DNA of 64,000 bases from Alphaproteobacteria bacterium (GCA_025359785.1 JANYET010000067.1:1-64000), one strand, 5' to 3'. Shown: positions 25,537 to 35,205, counted from the stretch's first letter. Notes: generated from the sequence alone by a model not told the origin. A program made the numbers and translations.

Positions 25537-26439
25537 ATGCAGTCTAGGTTTCACGGGATTAGGGCGCTGACGGCGGGGATTGCCGCCGCCGCCATGACGG
25601 CGTTCTGGGGCGCTACCGCATTCGCCGACGATCTGATCGGCCAGCCCACCGACAAGTCGATGATGATGCAGCCGGGGGTCACCCCCCTGAAGCATGACGC
25701 CATCTTCTTCCACGACATCATCCTGTTCCCGATCATCACGGCCATCACGCTGTTCGTGCTGGGCCTGCTGATCTGGATCATCGTGCGCTTCAACAAGCGC
25801 CGGAACCCGGTGCCGGCGAAATTCAGCCACAACACCGCGCTGGAGGTGGCCTGGACCCTGATCCCCGTGCTGATCCTGGTGTTTATCGCGGTCTTCTCAT
25901 TCAAGCTGCTGTTCGCCTACCACGACATGCCCAAGCCGGACCTGGTCGTGAAGGCCACCGGCTACCAGTGGTACTGGGGCTATGAGTACCAGAACCCGAA
26001 AATGCCGGAATTCATCTCGAACGTGCTTCCGGAGGCCGAGGCCAAGGCCAAGGGCGTCCCCTACCTTCTGGCGGCCACCGAGCCCATGGTCGTGCCGGTG
26101 AACAAGACCGTGCAGGTGCTGACGACGGGCGCCGACGTGATCCACTCCTGGGCGGTGCCCGCCTTCGGGGTTATCATGGACGGGGTCCCCGGCAAGCTGA
26201 ACTCGACCTGGTTCAAGGCCGACCGCATCGGCACCTATTACGGCTCCTGCCGCGAACTCTGTGGCGTCAACCACGCCTTCATGCCCATCGAAGTGCATGT
26301 GGTGAGCCAGGCCGACTTCGACGCCTGGGTCGCCAGCAAGAAACCCGCGGCGCCGGCCGCCACCCCGCCTGCCGCCGCCACCGCCGCGGCCCCCGCGCCT
26401 TCCACCCCGCCCGCGCCAACCGCGCCGGCGAAGACCTGA
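25537..26439 (+). CDS. coxB: Cytochrome c oxidase subunit II
   Basis: 300 aa from the ATG at 25537, with GAGGGG upstream. Signal peptide (about 1-30), two membrane helices (about 60-85 and 105-128) and a periplasmic cupredoxin domain. The dinuclear CuA site is complete: His in HSWAVPAFG (about 203) and C-x3-C-x3-H-x2-M in CRELCGVNHAFM (about 238-249); the electron-entry stretch YQWYWGYEY is present. An Ala/Pro tail of about 35 residues extends the C-terminus. First gene of the cox cluster; ctaD follows 18 bp later. Confidence 0.97.
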   Translation: MQSRFHGIRALTAGIAAAAMTAFWGATAFADDLIGQPTDKSMMMQPGVTPLKHDAIFFHDIILFPIITAITLFVLGLLIWIIVRFNKRRNPVPAKFSHNTALEVAWTLIPVLILVFIAVFSFKLLFAYHDMPKPDLVVKATGYQWYWGYEYQNPKMPEFISNVLPEAEAKAKGVPYLLAATEPMVVPVNKTVQVLTTGADVIHSWAVPAFGVIMDGVPGKLNSTWFKADRIGTYYGSCRELCGVNHAFMPIEVHVVSQADFDAWVASKKPAAPAATPPAAATAAAPAPSTPPAPTAPAKT

Positions 26440-26457
26440 TCCGAGGACACGCCTAAG

Positions 26458-28122
26458 ATGGCCTCCGCCGCCCACGACACTCACGATCACCACGACGACG
26501 CCCACGACCACAAGCCGGGCTTCATCACCCGTTGGTTCTTCTCGACCAACCACAAGGACATCGGCACCCTCTACATCCTGTTCGCGATCTTCGCGGGCCT
26601 GGTGGGGGCGGCTTTCTCCGGCCTGATCCGCTGGGAGCTCGCCGAGCCGGGCATCCAGATCTTCCAGCCGCACTCGCTGATCGCCCAGATGGGCCTGATC
26701 GAGGGCTCGAAGCACGGCTATAACGTGGTGGTCACCGCTCACGCCCTGATCATGATCTTCTTCATGGTCATGCCGGCGATGATCGGCGGGTTCGGCAACT
26801 GGTTCGTGCCGCTGATGATCGGCGCGCCGGACATGGCCTTCCCGCGGATGAACAATATCTCGTTCTGGCTGCTGATCGCCTCGTTCGCCCTGTTGGTGAC
26901 CTCGATGTTCGTCGACGGCGGACCGGGACGAGGCTTCGGCGGCGGCTGGACCATGTACGCGCCGCTTTCAACCAGCGGGCACACCGGGCCCGCCATGGAC
27001 TGCGCCATCCTGGCCATCCACCTGGCCGGCGCGAGTTCGATCCTCGGCGCCATCAACTTCATCACCACGATCTTCAACATGCGCGCGCCGGGCATGACCC
27101 TGCATCGGATGCCGCTGTTCGTCTGGTCGATCCTGGTGACGGTGTTCCTGCTGCTGCTCTCGCTGCCCGTGCTGGCCGGCGCGATCACCATGCTGCTCAC
27201 CGACCGCAACTTCCACACCCACTTCTTCGACGCGGCCGGTGGCGGCGACCCGGTGATGTACCAGCACCTGTTCTGGTTCTTCGGTCACCCCGAGGTCTAC
27301 ATCCTGATCCTGCCGGGCTTCGGCATGATCAGCCACATCGTGTCCACCTTCAGCCGCAAGCCGGTGTTCGGCTACCTCGCCATGGCCTACGCCATGGTGG
27401 CCATCGGCTTCATCGGCTTCCTGGTGTGGGCGCACCACATGTTCACCACCGGCATGAACGTGAACCTGACGGCCTATTTCGTGGCCGCCACCATGGTCAT
27501 CGCCGTGCCCACCGGCGTGAAGGTGTTCAGCTGGATCGCCACGATGTGGGGCGGTTCCATCGACTTCAAGACGCCGATGCTGTGGGCGATGGGCTTCATC
27601 TTCCTGTTCACGCTCGGCGGCGTGACCGGCGTCGTGCTGGCCAACGCCGGCGTCGATTACCAGTTCCAGGACACCTACTATGTGGTGGCGCACTTCCACT
27701 ACGTGCTGAGCCTGGGCGCCGTGTTCGCGATCTTCGCCGGCTTCTACTACTGGTTCGAGAAGATGTGGGGCGTGAAGTACCGCGAGTGGCTGGGCGCGCT
27801 GCACTTCTGGATCACCTTCGTTGGCGTGAACGTGATCTTCTTCCCGCAGCACTTCCTGGGCCTGCAGGGCATGCCGCGCCGCTATGTGGATTACCCGCAA
27901 GGCTTCGCCTACTGGAACAAGGTGTCCTCGATCGGCTACGCGATCACCCTCGTGGGCTTGGTGGTGTTCCTGCTGGTGCTGCTCGACGCGATGGTCTTCC
28001 GCCGCAAGGCCGAGGCCAATCCGTGGGGCGAGGGCGCGACGACGCTGGAATGGACGCTGCCGTCCCCGCCGCCGTTCCACCAGTTCAACGAACTGCCGGT
28101 GGTCCACGCCGACAGCCACTAG
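26458..28122 (+). CDS. ctaD: Cytochrome c oxidase subunit I (aa3 type)
   Basis: 554 aa with about 12 membrane helices: the catalytic heme-copper subunit. The covalent His-Tyr region [17 protein letters not shown], the CuB histidines (AHHMF) and the heme ligands (VAHFHYVLS) are all present, as is the opening [12 protein letters not shown]. The GHPEVY motif makes it an A-family oxidase. A His/Asp-rich N-terminus ([13 protein letters not shown]) is an extra. An inverted repeat of terminator form follows at 28150-28181, before ctaB. Confidence 0.98.
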   Translation: MASAAHDTHDHHDDAHDHKPGFITRWFFSTNHKDIGTLYILFAIFAGLVGAAFSGLIRWELAEPGIQIFQPHSLIAQMGLIEGSKHGYNVVVTAHALIMIFFMVMPAMIGGFGNWFVPLMIGAPDMAFPRMNNISFWLLIASFALLVTSMFVDGGPGRGFGGGWTMYAPLSTSGHTGPAMDCAILAIHLAGASSILGAINFITTIFNMRAPGMTLHRMPLFVWSILVTVFLLLLSLPVLAGAITMLLTDRNFHTHFFDAAGGGDPVMYQHLFWFFGHPEVYILILPGFGMISHIVSTFSRKPVFGYLAMAYAMVAIGFIGFLVWAHHMFTTGMNVNLTAYFVAATMVIAVPTGVKVFSWIATMWGGSIDFKTPMLWAMGFIFLFTLGGVTGVVLANAGVDYQFQDTYYVVAHFHYVLSLGAVFAIFAGFYYWFEKMWGVKYREWLGALHFWITFVGVNVIFFPQHFLGLQGMPRRYVDYPQGFAYWNKVSSIGYAITLVGLVVFLLVLLDAMVFRRKAEANPWGEGATTLEWTLPSPPPFHQFNELPVVHADSH

Positions 28123-28149
28123 GGCTCTGCGCTCCACCCAATATCTCCA

Positions 28150-28181
28150 GAGGGGCGCGGATCGCGAGGTTCGCGCCCCTC
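28150..28181 (+). terminator. Stem-loop between ctaD and ctaB
   Basis: GAGGGGCGCG and CGCGCCCCTC form perfect 10-bp arms with a 12-nt loop; CATTTT follows. It could be a partial terminator or processing site that lowers expression of ctaB and ctaG relative to the structural subunits. Confidence 0.6.
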
Positions 28182-28204
28182 GACCATTTTCAGAGTAGTG
28201 TCCC

Positions 28205-29215
28205 ATGGCCATGACCGAGGCCGTTCCCACCGCCGACAAGCCCGTCAGCCCTCAGGGCGCCGCCAAGGCGCCTGCCCGCTGGCAGGACTTCGTGCAGCTC
28301 CTGAAGCCGCGCGTGATGTCGCTGGTGGTGTTCACCGGTCTGACGGGCCTGGTCTGCGCCGGCGTGCCGGTTCACCCCTTCCTGGCCGGCGTCGCCGTCC
28401 TCTGCATCGCCGTCGGGGCGGGAGCCTCGGGCGCGCTCAACATGTGGTACGACGCCGACATCGACGCTCAGATGCGCCGCACGCGCGGCAGGCCGGTGCC
28501 CGCCGGCCGAGTCCAGGGCGCTGACGCCCTGGCGTTGGGCGTCGTGCTGTCCCTGTTCTCGGTCATGCTGATGGGCATGGCGCTGAACTGGCTGGCGGCC
28601 GGGCTGCTCGGCTTCACCATCGTCTTCTACGCTGTCGTCTACACCATGTGGCTGAAGCGCTGGACGGCGCAGAACATTGTCATCGGCGGCCTGGCCGGCG
28701 CGCTGCCGCCGGTGATCGGCTGGGCGGCGGCGACCGGGACCGTGCCGCTCAACGCCTGGCTGCTCTGCGCCATCATCTTCGCCTGGACCCCGCCGCACTT
28801 CTGGGCGCTCAGCCTCTACACCAGCGAAGACTATAAGAAGGCCGGCGTGCCGATGATGCCGGTGGTCGCGGGCGCGGCCTCCACCCGCAAACAGATCCTG
28901 GTCTACAGCCTGATCTTCACGCCCCTCTGCCTGGTCCCGGCCTTCACCGGCCTAGGCGGTCTGGCCTATCTCGCGGTGGCGGGCCTGGGCGGGGTGGTGT
29001 TCCTGCTGCTGGCCTTTCGTCTGTTCGCCAGCCACGCCGGCGAAACCGGAGCCGAGCGCAACGACGCCCAGGACGCTCAGGGTCTCTATGACGTCCGCGC
29101 CGGAGCGAAGGACGCCCGCAACCTCTTCGCCTTTTCGATCCTCTATCTGACCCTGCTCTTCGCCACCCTGCTGGTTGAGCACCTGATGGGCCTCAAGCCG
29201 TTGGAGCTTCTCTAG
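28205..29215 (+). CDS. ctaB: Protoheme IX farnesyltransferase (heme O synthase)
   Basis: 336 aa (start at 28205, or 28211 at the second Met). A UbiA-superfamily membrane enzyme that farnesylates heme B to heme O, the precursor of heme A in subunit I. The Asp-rich motif [19 protein letters not shown] (about 80-98) and '[24 protein letters not shown]'-type segment ('[11 protein letters not shown]') are conserved, with about eight helices. The stop codon is followed directly by the ATG of the 50-aa protein, indicating translational coupling. Confidence 0.97.
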   Translation: MAMTEAVPTADKPVSPQGAAKAPARWQDFVQLLKPRVMSLVVFTGLTGLVCAGVPVHPFLAGVAVLCIAVGAGASGALNMWYDADIDAQMRRTRGRPVPAGRVQGADALALGVVLSLFSVMLMGMALNWLAAGLLGFTIVFYAVVYTMWLKRWTAQNIVIGGLAGALPPVIGWAAATGTVPLNAWLLCAIIFAWTPPHFWALSLYTSEDYKKAGVPMMPVVAGAASTRKQILVYSLIFTPLCLVPAFTGLGGLAYLAVAGLGGVVFLLLAFRLFASHAGETGAERNDAQDAQGLYDVRAGAKDARNLFAFSILYLTLLFATLLVEHLMGLKPLELL

Positions 29216-29368
29216 ATGAGCGACCCCGCAAGCGAGTCCCCCGTCGAGGCCAAGGCCCGTCGTGGCCGCAACATCGCCCTGGCCCTGGGCCTGGTGATCT
29301 TCGTCGTCCTGGTCTTTGTCGTCACCATCGTTCGGCTGGGCGCCAGTGTCGCAAACCGACCCTTCTAA
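29216..29368 (+). CDS. 50-aa single-helix membrane protein in cox operon (CoxF-like)
   Basis: Too short for the ORF track. It starts at the ATG immediately after the ctaB stop and reads MSDPASESPVEAKARRGRNI..., then one membrane helix (ALALGLVIFVVLVFVVTIV, about 22-40) and ends RLGASVANRPF. Small one-helix proteins occupy this place between ctaB and ctaG in many alphaproteobacterial cox clusters and are thought to help oxidase assembly. The likely GTG start of ctaG lies inside its 3' end (29346), so the genes are coupled. Confidence 0.85.
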   Translation: MSDPASESPVEAKARRGRNIALALGLVIFVVLVFVVTIVRLGASVANRPF

Positions 29369-29945
29369 GCGTCGCAAGCTCAGCCTGCCCCGGTTCAGCA
29401 AGAACGGCGGCCTCGCGGCGATCTGCGGCGCGGTGATCGTCGGCATGGTGGGAGCGGCCTACGCCTCGGTGCCGCTCTACCGCGCGTTCTGCCAGGCCAC
29501 CGGCTACGGCGGCACCGTCCGCAAGGCCGATACCGCGCCCAGCGCCGCGCTGGACGAGAGCCTGCTGATCCGCTTCGACACCAATGTCCGGGGTCTGCCC
29601 TGGGCGTTCACCGCCGAGCAGGTGTCCCAGACTGTGAAGATCGGCGCCACTCAGGTCGCCATCTTCAAGGTCACCAACCACGCCGACCATCCGGTCACGG
29701 CGCGGGCGGTGTTCAATGTCGTGCCGGAGCAGGCCGGGATCTACTTCCGCAAGCTCTCCTGCTTCTGCTTCTCCGACCAGACGGTGGCGGCCGGCGCGAC
29801 CGTCGAGATGCCGGTGCTGTATTTCGTCGATCCGAAGTACGCGCAGGACTTTGAGACCCGCAACGGCAAGACCATCACCCTGTCCTACACCTTCTATCCG
29901 GCGACAGACGTGAAGGCGCCGGCCTCGGCGAAACAGGCCGACTGA
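29346..29945 (+). CDS. ctaG: Cytochrome c oxidase assembly protein CtaG (CuB chaperone)
   Basis: 199 aa from the GTG at 29346; the track's TTG at 29316 would add ten residues. A membrane-anchored, periplasmic Cox11-type protein that delivers copper to CuB of subunit I. One helix (about 20-40) is followed by YRAFCQATGYGG and the copper-binding pair in KLSCFCFSDQ (CxC), then 'LPVLYFVDP'-like strands. The reading frame overlaps the preceding small gene by 23 bp. A strong convergent terminator follows. Confidence 0.95.
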   Translation: MSQTDPSKRRKLSLPRFSKNGGLAAICGAVIVGMVGAAYASVPLYRAFCQATGYGGTVRKADTAPSAALDESLLIRFDTNVRGLPWAFTAEQVSQTVKIGATQVAIFKVTNHADHPVTARAVFNVVPEQAGIYFRKLSCFCFSDQTVAAGATVEMPVLYFVDPKYAQDFETRNGKTITLSYTFYPATDVKAPASAKQAD

Positions 29946-29948
29946 GCG

Positions 29949-29972
29949 CCGCCGCGCCCCGCGGCGCGGCGG
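29949..29972. terminator. GC-rich stem-loop between ctaG and the Do-like protease
   Basis: CCGCCGCGCC and GGCGCGGCGG, 10-bp arms with a 4-nt loop, between convergent genes. It probably ends transcription from both sides. Confidence 0.65.
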
Positions 29973-29992
29973 TCTCGTAGCGCGGTCGCGGC

Positions 29993-31480
29993 TTAGCCCG
30001 CGCCCACCTCGACGGGCACGAAGATGTGCTGGCCACCGCGGCCCACCAGCAGGAGAACCTGCTTGCGGCCATCCTTGCGCGCCTGCGCGACGGCCTGGGC
30101 CAAGTCCGTCGCCGAATGGGTCGCCGTCTGGCCGACGCGCTCGATCACGTCACCCGGGCGCAGACCCTTCTGCGCCGCGTCCGATCCGCTGGCGACCCCG
30201 GCGATCCTCACACCGCGGCCCTGGCCGTCCGGCGCGAGCTTGAGGCCGAGCAGACCCGCGCCCGCGCCGCCGCCGCCGTCGTCAGACCCCGCGCCGCCCT
30301 TGGCATTCTGGGCCAGCGCGTCCTCCGACGGGCGCAGGCCGGAGCGGATCGTCAGCGTCTTGGGCTGGCCCTCGCGGATGATGTCCAGCCGGATCGGATC
30401 GCCAACATGGACGCGACTCACCTGCCGGGTCAGGTCGGAACCGTCCTTGATCGGCTGGCCATCGGCCTTCAGCACGAGGTCGCCGGGGCGCAGGCCCGCG
30501 GCCTCGGCCGGCCCGCCGGGCGTCACCTCGGCCACCAGCGCGCCGCCCTTGGAGACGCCAAGGCCTTCGGCGATCTCCGGCGTCACCTCCTGCACCAGGG
30601 CGCCGATGAATCCGCGGGTGACCTTGCCCTTGGAAATCAGGTCGCGGCTGACCGAGGCCACCACATCGGCGGGGATGTCGAAGCCGATGCCCACCGAGCC
30701 GCCCGAGGGCGAGAAGATCGCGGTGTTGACGCCCACCACCCGGCCGGAAAGGTCGAAGGTCGGGCCGCCGGAATTGCCCCGGTTGATCGGGGCGTCGATC
30801 TGCATGAAGTCGACGTAGCTGGAGCCAGAGACGTTGCGCCGGCCGAGCGCCGAGACGATCCCCGCCGTGGCTGTGCCGCCCAGGTTGAACGGGTTGCCGA
30901 CGGCCACCACCCAATCGCCGACGCGGGGCTTGGCGCGCTCTTCGAAGCTGACGAAGGGCAGGCCGGAGCCGTCGACTTTCACCACAGCGATATCGGTGGC
31001 CGGGTCGCGGCCGATCACGCGGGCGGTGAAGCTGCGGTCATCGGCGGTGCGGACGGTGATCTTGTCGGCCCCGGCGACCACATGGTTGTTGGTCACCACA
31101 TAGCCGTCGGCCGATATGAAGAACCCGGAGCCCGCGCCCCGCATGGGCCGCGCCTGCGCCTCGGGGGCCTGCTGGAAGAAGCGGCGCAGTTCCGGCGGCA
31201 GGCCGTCGGGCACGCCGTCCCCATCGCCGTCCTGGCCGAACCCGCCGATCCGCTGCGGCCCGGCCTTGCCCTCGACCTCAATGGACACCACCGCCGGCGC
31301 CACGCGCTGGATGACGTCGGCGAAGGAGGCCGGGGCGCCGACCGCGGCGCTGGGCAGGGGGTTGGCGTTGACCGCGCCCGACGGACCCGCCCCGGCCCGC
31401 GCCATATAGCCGCCCGCGCCGGCCAGTCCCAGGGCCGCCGCGCCGACCGCGACGTTGGCGAGGAGTCTGTTCTTTCGCAT
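29993..31480 (-). CDS. Do/DegP-family periplasmic serine protease
   Basis: 495 aa from the ATG at 31480 (MRKNRLLANVAVG), preferred over 31501. A signal sequence or anchor (about 5-30) precedes a trypsin-like domain with the full triad: His in VVTNNHVVAG (about 130), Asp in ATDIAVVK (about 160) and Ser in RGNSGGPTF (about 236). Two PDZ domains follow (about 280-370 and 405-490). Such HtrA proteins degrade or refold envelope proteins. The gene lies in reverse orientation between ctaG and ctaE, splitting the cox cluster. Which of DegP/DegQ/MucD-like it is cannot be settled by eye. Confidence 0.93.
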   Translation of the reverse strand: MRKNRLLANVAVGAAALGLAGAGGYMARAGAGPSGAVNANPLPSAAVGAPASFADVIQRVAPAVVSIEVEGKAGPQRIGGFGQDGDGDGVPDGLPPELRRFFQQAPEAQARPMRGAGSGFFISADGYVVTNNHVVAGADKITVRTADDRSFTARVIGRDPATDIAVVKVDGSGLPFVSFEERAKPRVGDWVVAVGNPFNLGGTATAGIVSALGRRNVSGSSYVDFMQIDAPINRGNSGGPTFDLSGRVVGVNTAIFSPSGGSVGIGFDIPADVVASVSRDLISKGKVTRGFIGALVQEVTPEIAEGLGVSKGGALVAEVTPGGPAEAAGLRPGDLVLKADGQPIKDGSDLTRQVSRVHVGDPIRLDIIREGQPKTLTIRSGLRPSEDALAQNAKGGAGSDDGGGGAGAGLLGLKLAPDGQGRGVRIAGVASGSDAAQKGLRPGDVIERVGQTATHSATDLAQAVAQARKDGRKQVLLLVGRGGQHIFVPVEVGAG

Positions 31481-31791
31481 GATTTTCCGATGGCCTTTCA
31501 AAAACGCCCAGTCGTAAAGCGGTAGTCTAGAACGGTGACGGTTCAGTTCGATGGCGCGATCTGGTCAGGTTTGCGGCAAAACCCCGGTCGGCGGCGCGGC
31601 GCGCATTCGCGAAAGCGGCGAGGGATGCGTCGGGCTGCGGTAAAACCGGCCCTTTCCCCTTGGCGGGGCCGGCTTTCCCCTTGGCGGGAGCGGGGCGGCA
31701 AGGCTATAGCGTCACGCGAACCGGTCTGATCCGCGCGGTGAGTCCCGCGACCGAAGGGCCGTCTCGAATTGTAAGGGACTTGGGACCACCG
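31481..31791. other. 311-bp intergenic region between Do-like protease and ctaE
   Basis: Divergent control region: protease promoter to the left, ctaE promoter to the right. The middle contains a 15-bp direct repeat (31653-31688). No ORF is convincing; the track's frame from 31660 is an upstream extension of ctaE. Confidence 0.5.
31653..31688. repeat. 15-bp direct repeat upstream of ctaE
   Basis: TTTCCCCTTGGCGGG at 31653-31667 and again at 31674-31688 (period 21, two helical turns). Each copy has a small CCCC...GGGG hairpin potential. The spacing could suit paired protein sites. Confidence 0.6.
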
Positions 31792-32664
31792 ATGGCCGCA
31801 GGCGTTAAGCACGACTACCACCTGGTCAACCCGTCGCCCTGGCCGCTGATCGGCTCCATAGCGGCCACGGTGATGGCGCTCGGCGGCGTGGCCTGGATGA
31901 AGGGCCTGTTCGGTATCCCGGCGCATACCCCGTGGCTGTTCTTCGCGGGCCTTTCCGGCGTCCTTTTCACGATGATCGTCTGGTGGCGCGATGTGGTCAT
32001 GGAAGCCAACCAGGGCGACCATACGCCGGTGGTCTCGATCGGCCTGCGCTACGGGATGATCCTGTTCATCGCCTCCGAGGTCATGTTCTTCGTCGCCTGG
32101 TTCTGGATTTTCTTCGAGATGGCGCTGTTCCATCATGTGCGCGCGATCTCCTCGATCGATGAGGTCAAGGCCGCCTGGGCGACCTGGCCGCCGCACGGCG
32201 TCGAGACGGTGCCCGCCTTCCAACTGCCGCTGGTCAATACGCTGACCCTGTTGCTGTCGGGCACGACCGTCACCTGGGCGCACCACGCGCTGCAGGTCGG
32301 CGACCGCAAGGGCGCCAAGATCGGTCTGTTCCTGACCATCTGCCTGGGCGTGCTGTTCACCTCGATCCAGGCCTACGAGTACAACCACATCATCGTGGCC
32401 AAGGAATTCTTCTCCGAGGAGGCCGCGAATTCCGGCCTCTATGGCTCGTCCTTCTTCATGGCCACGGGCTTCCACGGGTTCCACGTGCTGATCGGGACGA
32501 TCTTCCTGGCGGTCTGCCTGATCCGGCTGCTGGGCGGCGGCTTCACCCCGCAGAAGCACTTCGGCTTCGAGGCCGCAGCCTGGTACTGGCACTTCGTGGA
32601 CGTGGTCTGGCTGTTCCTGTTCGCCTTCATCTACGTGATCTTCGGAGCCCACGGCGGGGCTTAG
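31792..32664 (+). CDS. ctaE: Cytochrome c oxidase subunit III
   Basis: 290 aa from the ATG at 31792 (MAAGVKHDYHLVNPSPWPL). The seven-helix subunit III is recognised by 'WWRDVVMEANQGDHTPVV', 'GMILFIASEVMFFVAWFWIFFE', 'HGFHVLIGTIFL' and 'FEAAAWYWHFVDVVWLFLF'. It stabilises subunit I and proton uptake. Although separated from coxB-ctaD-ctaB-ctaG by the reversed protease gene, it heads its own run with DUF983, SURF1 and thrC; the DUF983 ATG follows its stop codon directly. Confidence 0.97.
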   Translation: MAAGVKHDYHLVNPSPWPLIGSIAATVMALGGVAWMKGLFGIPAHTPWLFFAGLSGVLFTMIVWWRDVVMEANQGDHTPVVSIGLRYGMILFIASEVMFFVAWFWIFFEMALFHHVRAISSIDEVKAAWATWPPHGVETVPAFQLPLVNTLTLLLSGTTVTWAHHALQVGDRKGAKIGLFLTICLGVLFTSIQAYEYNHIIVAKEFFSEEAANSGLYGSSFFMATGFHGFHVLIGTIFLAVCLIRLLGGGFTPQKHFGFEAAAWYWHFVDVVWLFLFAFIYVIFGAHGGA

Positions 32665-33018
32665 ATGGGCAAGCCCAATCCTCTGCTGTCTGGGGCGGCC
32701 GGGCGCTGTCCCAACTGCGGAGAGGGCCATCTGTTCGCCGGCTTCCTGACGGTCGCGCCGTCGTGCGAGGCCTGCGGTTTCAACCTCGCCGCGGCCGACA
32801 GTGGCGACGGGCCCGCGGTGTTCGTCATCCTGATCGCCGGCCTGCTGGCCGCCTTCGGCGCATTGTTCACGATGTTCGCCACCCGCTCGGTGCTGCTGAC
32901 CCTGGTCATCTGGATGCCCATGACCCTGATCCTGGTGCTGGGACTGCTGTGCCCGATGAAGGGCCTGATGCTGGCCGCCCAGTTCATGAACAAGGCCAGC
33001 CAGTCCCGCCATGACTGA
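32665..33018 (+). CDS. DUF983 zinc-ribbon membrane protein
   Basis: 117 aa. An N-terminal zinc ribbon (CPNCGEGHLF and CEACGF, two CxxC pairs at about 15-18 and 33-36) precedes two membrane helices (about 50-75 and 80-102). DUF983 proteins are regular members of alphaproteobacterial cox clusters between ctaE and SURF1; a role in oxidase biogenesis is inferred from this. The start codon abuts the ctaE stop. Its end overlaps a short relay of ATGACTGACGCC-type mini-ORFs that leads into SURF1. Confidence 0.88.
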   Translation: MGKPNPLLSGAAGRCPNCGEGHLFAGFLTVAPSCEACGFNLAAADSGDGPAVFVILIAGLLAAFGALFTMFATRSVLLTLVIWMPMTLILVLGLLCPMKGLMLAAQFMNKASQSRHD

Positions 33019-33043
33019 CGCCTCTGATGACTGACGCCCCCCA

Positions 33044-33817
33044 ATGACCGACTCCTGGGAGCCGAAACTCGAACCCCGTGCCGGTCCGCCCGCCGCCGCC
33101 GCGTCCGAAAAGGGTGGCTTCCCGGTCGGCCTCACCGTCGCCGCGGCCATAGCGTTCGCGATCCTCATCGGCCTTGGCGTCTGGCAGCTGCAACGGCTGA
33201 AGTGGAAAGAGGCCCTGCTGGCCCACGTAGCCAAGCTGGAGATGGCCAGCCCGCAGTCGCTGGAATACACCCTCGGCGAACTGACCCGCGGCCACGAAGT
33301 GGAGTTCACCCGCGTCTCGGTGGTCTGCCCGGGCCTGGCCACGGCGCCCTATCAGGAAGTTTATGACCTGCGCGACGGGACGGTCGGCGCGCGCCTGGTC
33401 TCGGCCTGTCCCGTCGACAACGACACCTACAAGACCATCCTCGTTGACCGCGGCTTCGTTCCCGATGTCAGGCCCGCTCGCCCGCCGGTCGACGCCCAGG
33501 ACATGACCCCGATCGAGGTTGTGGGCGTTCTGCGCAAGCCCGAGCGCGGCAACTTCACGACACCGCGCGGCGGTCCGGGCCACTGGTACCTGCACGACGT
33601 GGCGGGCTTGTCCCAGGCGCTGCGGGTCTCCAATCCCGCGCCGGTGCTGCTGTTCGCCGAGAGCCGGATCAACCCGTCGGTCCCCGCGATCACGCCCGCG
33701 CCGCTGCCGGTGCAGATCTCCAACCGCCACCTCGGCTATGCGCTCACCTGGTTGGGCCTTGCTGGCGCGCTGGCCGGCGTCTATGGCGCGGCGGTCATCA
33801 AGAGGATGCGAGGCTGA
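33044..33817 (+). CDS. SURF1-family cytochrome c oxidase assembly protein
   Basis: 257 aa. Two terminal membrane helices (about 27-48 and 228-248) flank a periplasmic domain, the standard SURF1 topology. 'LGVWQLQRLKWKEALLA' after helix 1 and 'YLHDVAGLSQALRVSNPAPVLLF', 'NRHLGYALTWLGLAGAL' are family segments. SURF1 proteins bind heme A and help insert it into subunit I. The stop codon overlaps the thrC start (TGATG), so the two are coupled. Confidence 0.93.
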   Translation: MTDSWEPKLEPRAGPPAAAASEKGGFPVGLTVAAAIAFAILIGLGVWQLQRLKWKEALLAHVAKLEMASPQSLEYTLGELTRGHEVEFTRVSVVCPGLATAPYQEVYDLRDGTVGARLVSACPVDNDTYKTILVDRGFVPDVRPARPPVDAQDMTPIEVVGVLRKPERGNFTTPRGGPGHWYLHDVAGLSQALRVSNPAPVLLFAESRINPSVPAITPAPLPVQISNRHLGYALTWLGLAGALAGVYGAAVIKRMRG

Positions 33818-35205
33818 TGCGCTACGTCTCCACCCGCGGGCAGGCGCCGCACGTGGGCTTCATCGACGCCGTGCTGGGTGGGCTCGCGCCCGACGGGGGC
33901 CTCTATGTGCCGCAGACCTGGCCGCAAATCTCGCCGGCTGAGATCGCGGGCTTCGCGACCAAGTCCTACGCCGAGGTGGCCGCCCGCGTGATCGGCGCCT
34001 TCGCGGGCGACGAAATCGCCGAAGCGGACCTGCTGGAGATGTGCCGCGAGGCCTACGGGACCTTCACCCACACAGCCGTCGTTCCGCTGACCCAGCTCGA
34101 GCCCGGGGTTTTCCTTGCCGAGCTGTTCCACGGCCCCAGCCTCGCCTTCAAGGACGTGGCGATGCAGATCCTGGCGCGGCTCTACGACCACATCCTGGGC
34201 CGCGAGGGTCGGGTGCAGACCATCCTGTGCGCCACGTCGGGCGACACCGGCGGGGCGGCGGTCGAAGCCTTCCGCGGGGCCCGGAACGTCAAGGTCGTGG
34301 CGCTCTTCCCGGAGGGCCGGATTTCCGAGGTGCAGCGGCGGTTCATGACCACGGCGGCCGAAGCCAACGTCGCCTGCGTGGCGGTGAAGGGCTCCTTCGA
34401 CGACTGCCAGGCCATTGTGAAACAGGCCTTCCAGGACAAGGCGCTCCGCCAGGCGGTCGACCTCTCCGGCGTCAACTCGATCAACTTCGCCCGTATCGCC
34501 GCCCAGGCCGTCTACTACTTCACCACGGCCGCGGCGCTGGGCGCGCCGGGCCGACAGGTTTCCTTCGCCGTGCCGTCGGGCAATTTCGGTGACGCCTTCG
34601 CGGGCTATGTCGCCCACCGCATGGGCCTGCCGATCGCCACGATCCTGGTCGCCACCAACGCCAACGATATTCTGGCGCGGACCTTCGAGACCGGCCGCTA
34701 TGCGCGCGGCAAGGTGCATCCGACCATGTCGCCGGCCATGGACATCCAGTCGGCGTCCAACTTCGAACGGCTCTACTTCGAGGGGGTCGAGCGCGAGGCC
34801 ACCGAGACCGCGCGGGCCTTCACCGCCTTCGCCGACAGCGGCGCCATCGATGTGCCGCCCAAGGCCTTCGCCGCCATGCGCGCGCTGTTCCGCGGCGCCG
34901 CCGTCAGCGAGGCCGACACGGCGCGCACCATCGTCTCGACGTTCAACGAGACGGGCCAACTGGTCGATCCGCACACCGCCGTCGCGCTCTCGGCGCTCCG
35001 CCGCGCGCCGCTGGAAGGCCCGGTGATCGTCATGTCGACAGCCCATGCCGCCAAGTTCCCGGAGACCGTCGCCAAGGCCAGCGGCGTCACACCCGCCCTG
35101 CCGCGGGGCGCCTTGGACCTGGCCAGTCGTCCGGAACGCTTCGACCGGCTGCCCGCGGAGGCCGACACCATCAAGGCCTACGTCCGCGCCTTCGCGGAGG
35201 GCTGA
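33817..35205 (+). CDS. thrC: Threonine synthase
   Basis: 462 aa, the long gram-negative class. A PLP enzyme converting O-phosphohomoserine to threonine; the PLP lysine lies in GPSLAFKDVAMQ (about 112), and 'TSGDTGGAAVEAFRG' binds the PLP phosphate. Coupling to SURF1 upstream and an M16 peptidase downstream is a conserved Caulobacter arrangement rather than a pathway link. Start ATG overlaps the SURF1 stop. Confidence 0.96.
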   Translation: MRYVSTRGQAPHVGFIDAVLGGLAPDGGLYVPQTWPQISPAEIAGFATKSYAEVAARVIGAFAGDEIAEADLLEMCREAYGTFTHTAVVPLTQLEPGVFLAELFHGPSLAFKDVAMQILARLYDHILGREGRVQTILCATSGDTGGAAVEAFRGARNVKVVALFPEGRISEVQRRFMTTAAEANVACVAVKGSFDDCQAIVKQAFQDKALRQAVDLSGVNSINFARIAAQAVYYFTTAAALGAPGRQVSFAVPSGNFGDAFAGYVAHRMGLPIATILVATNANDILARTFETGRYARGKVHPTMSPAMDIQSASNFERLYFEGVEREATETARAFTAFADSGAIDVPPKAFAAMRALFRGAAVSEADTARTIVSTFNETGQLVDPHTAVALSALRRAPLEGPVIVMSTAHAAKFPETVAKASGVTPALPRGALDLASRPERFDRLPAEADTIKAYVRAFAEG

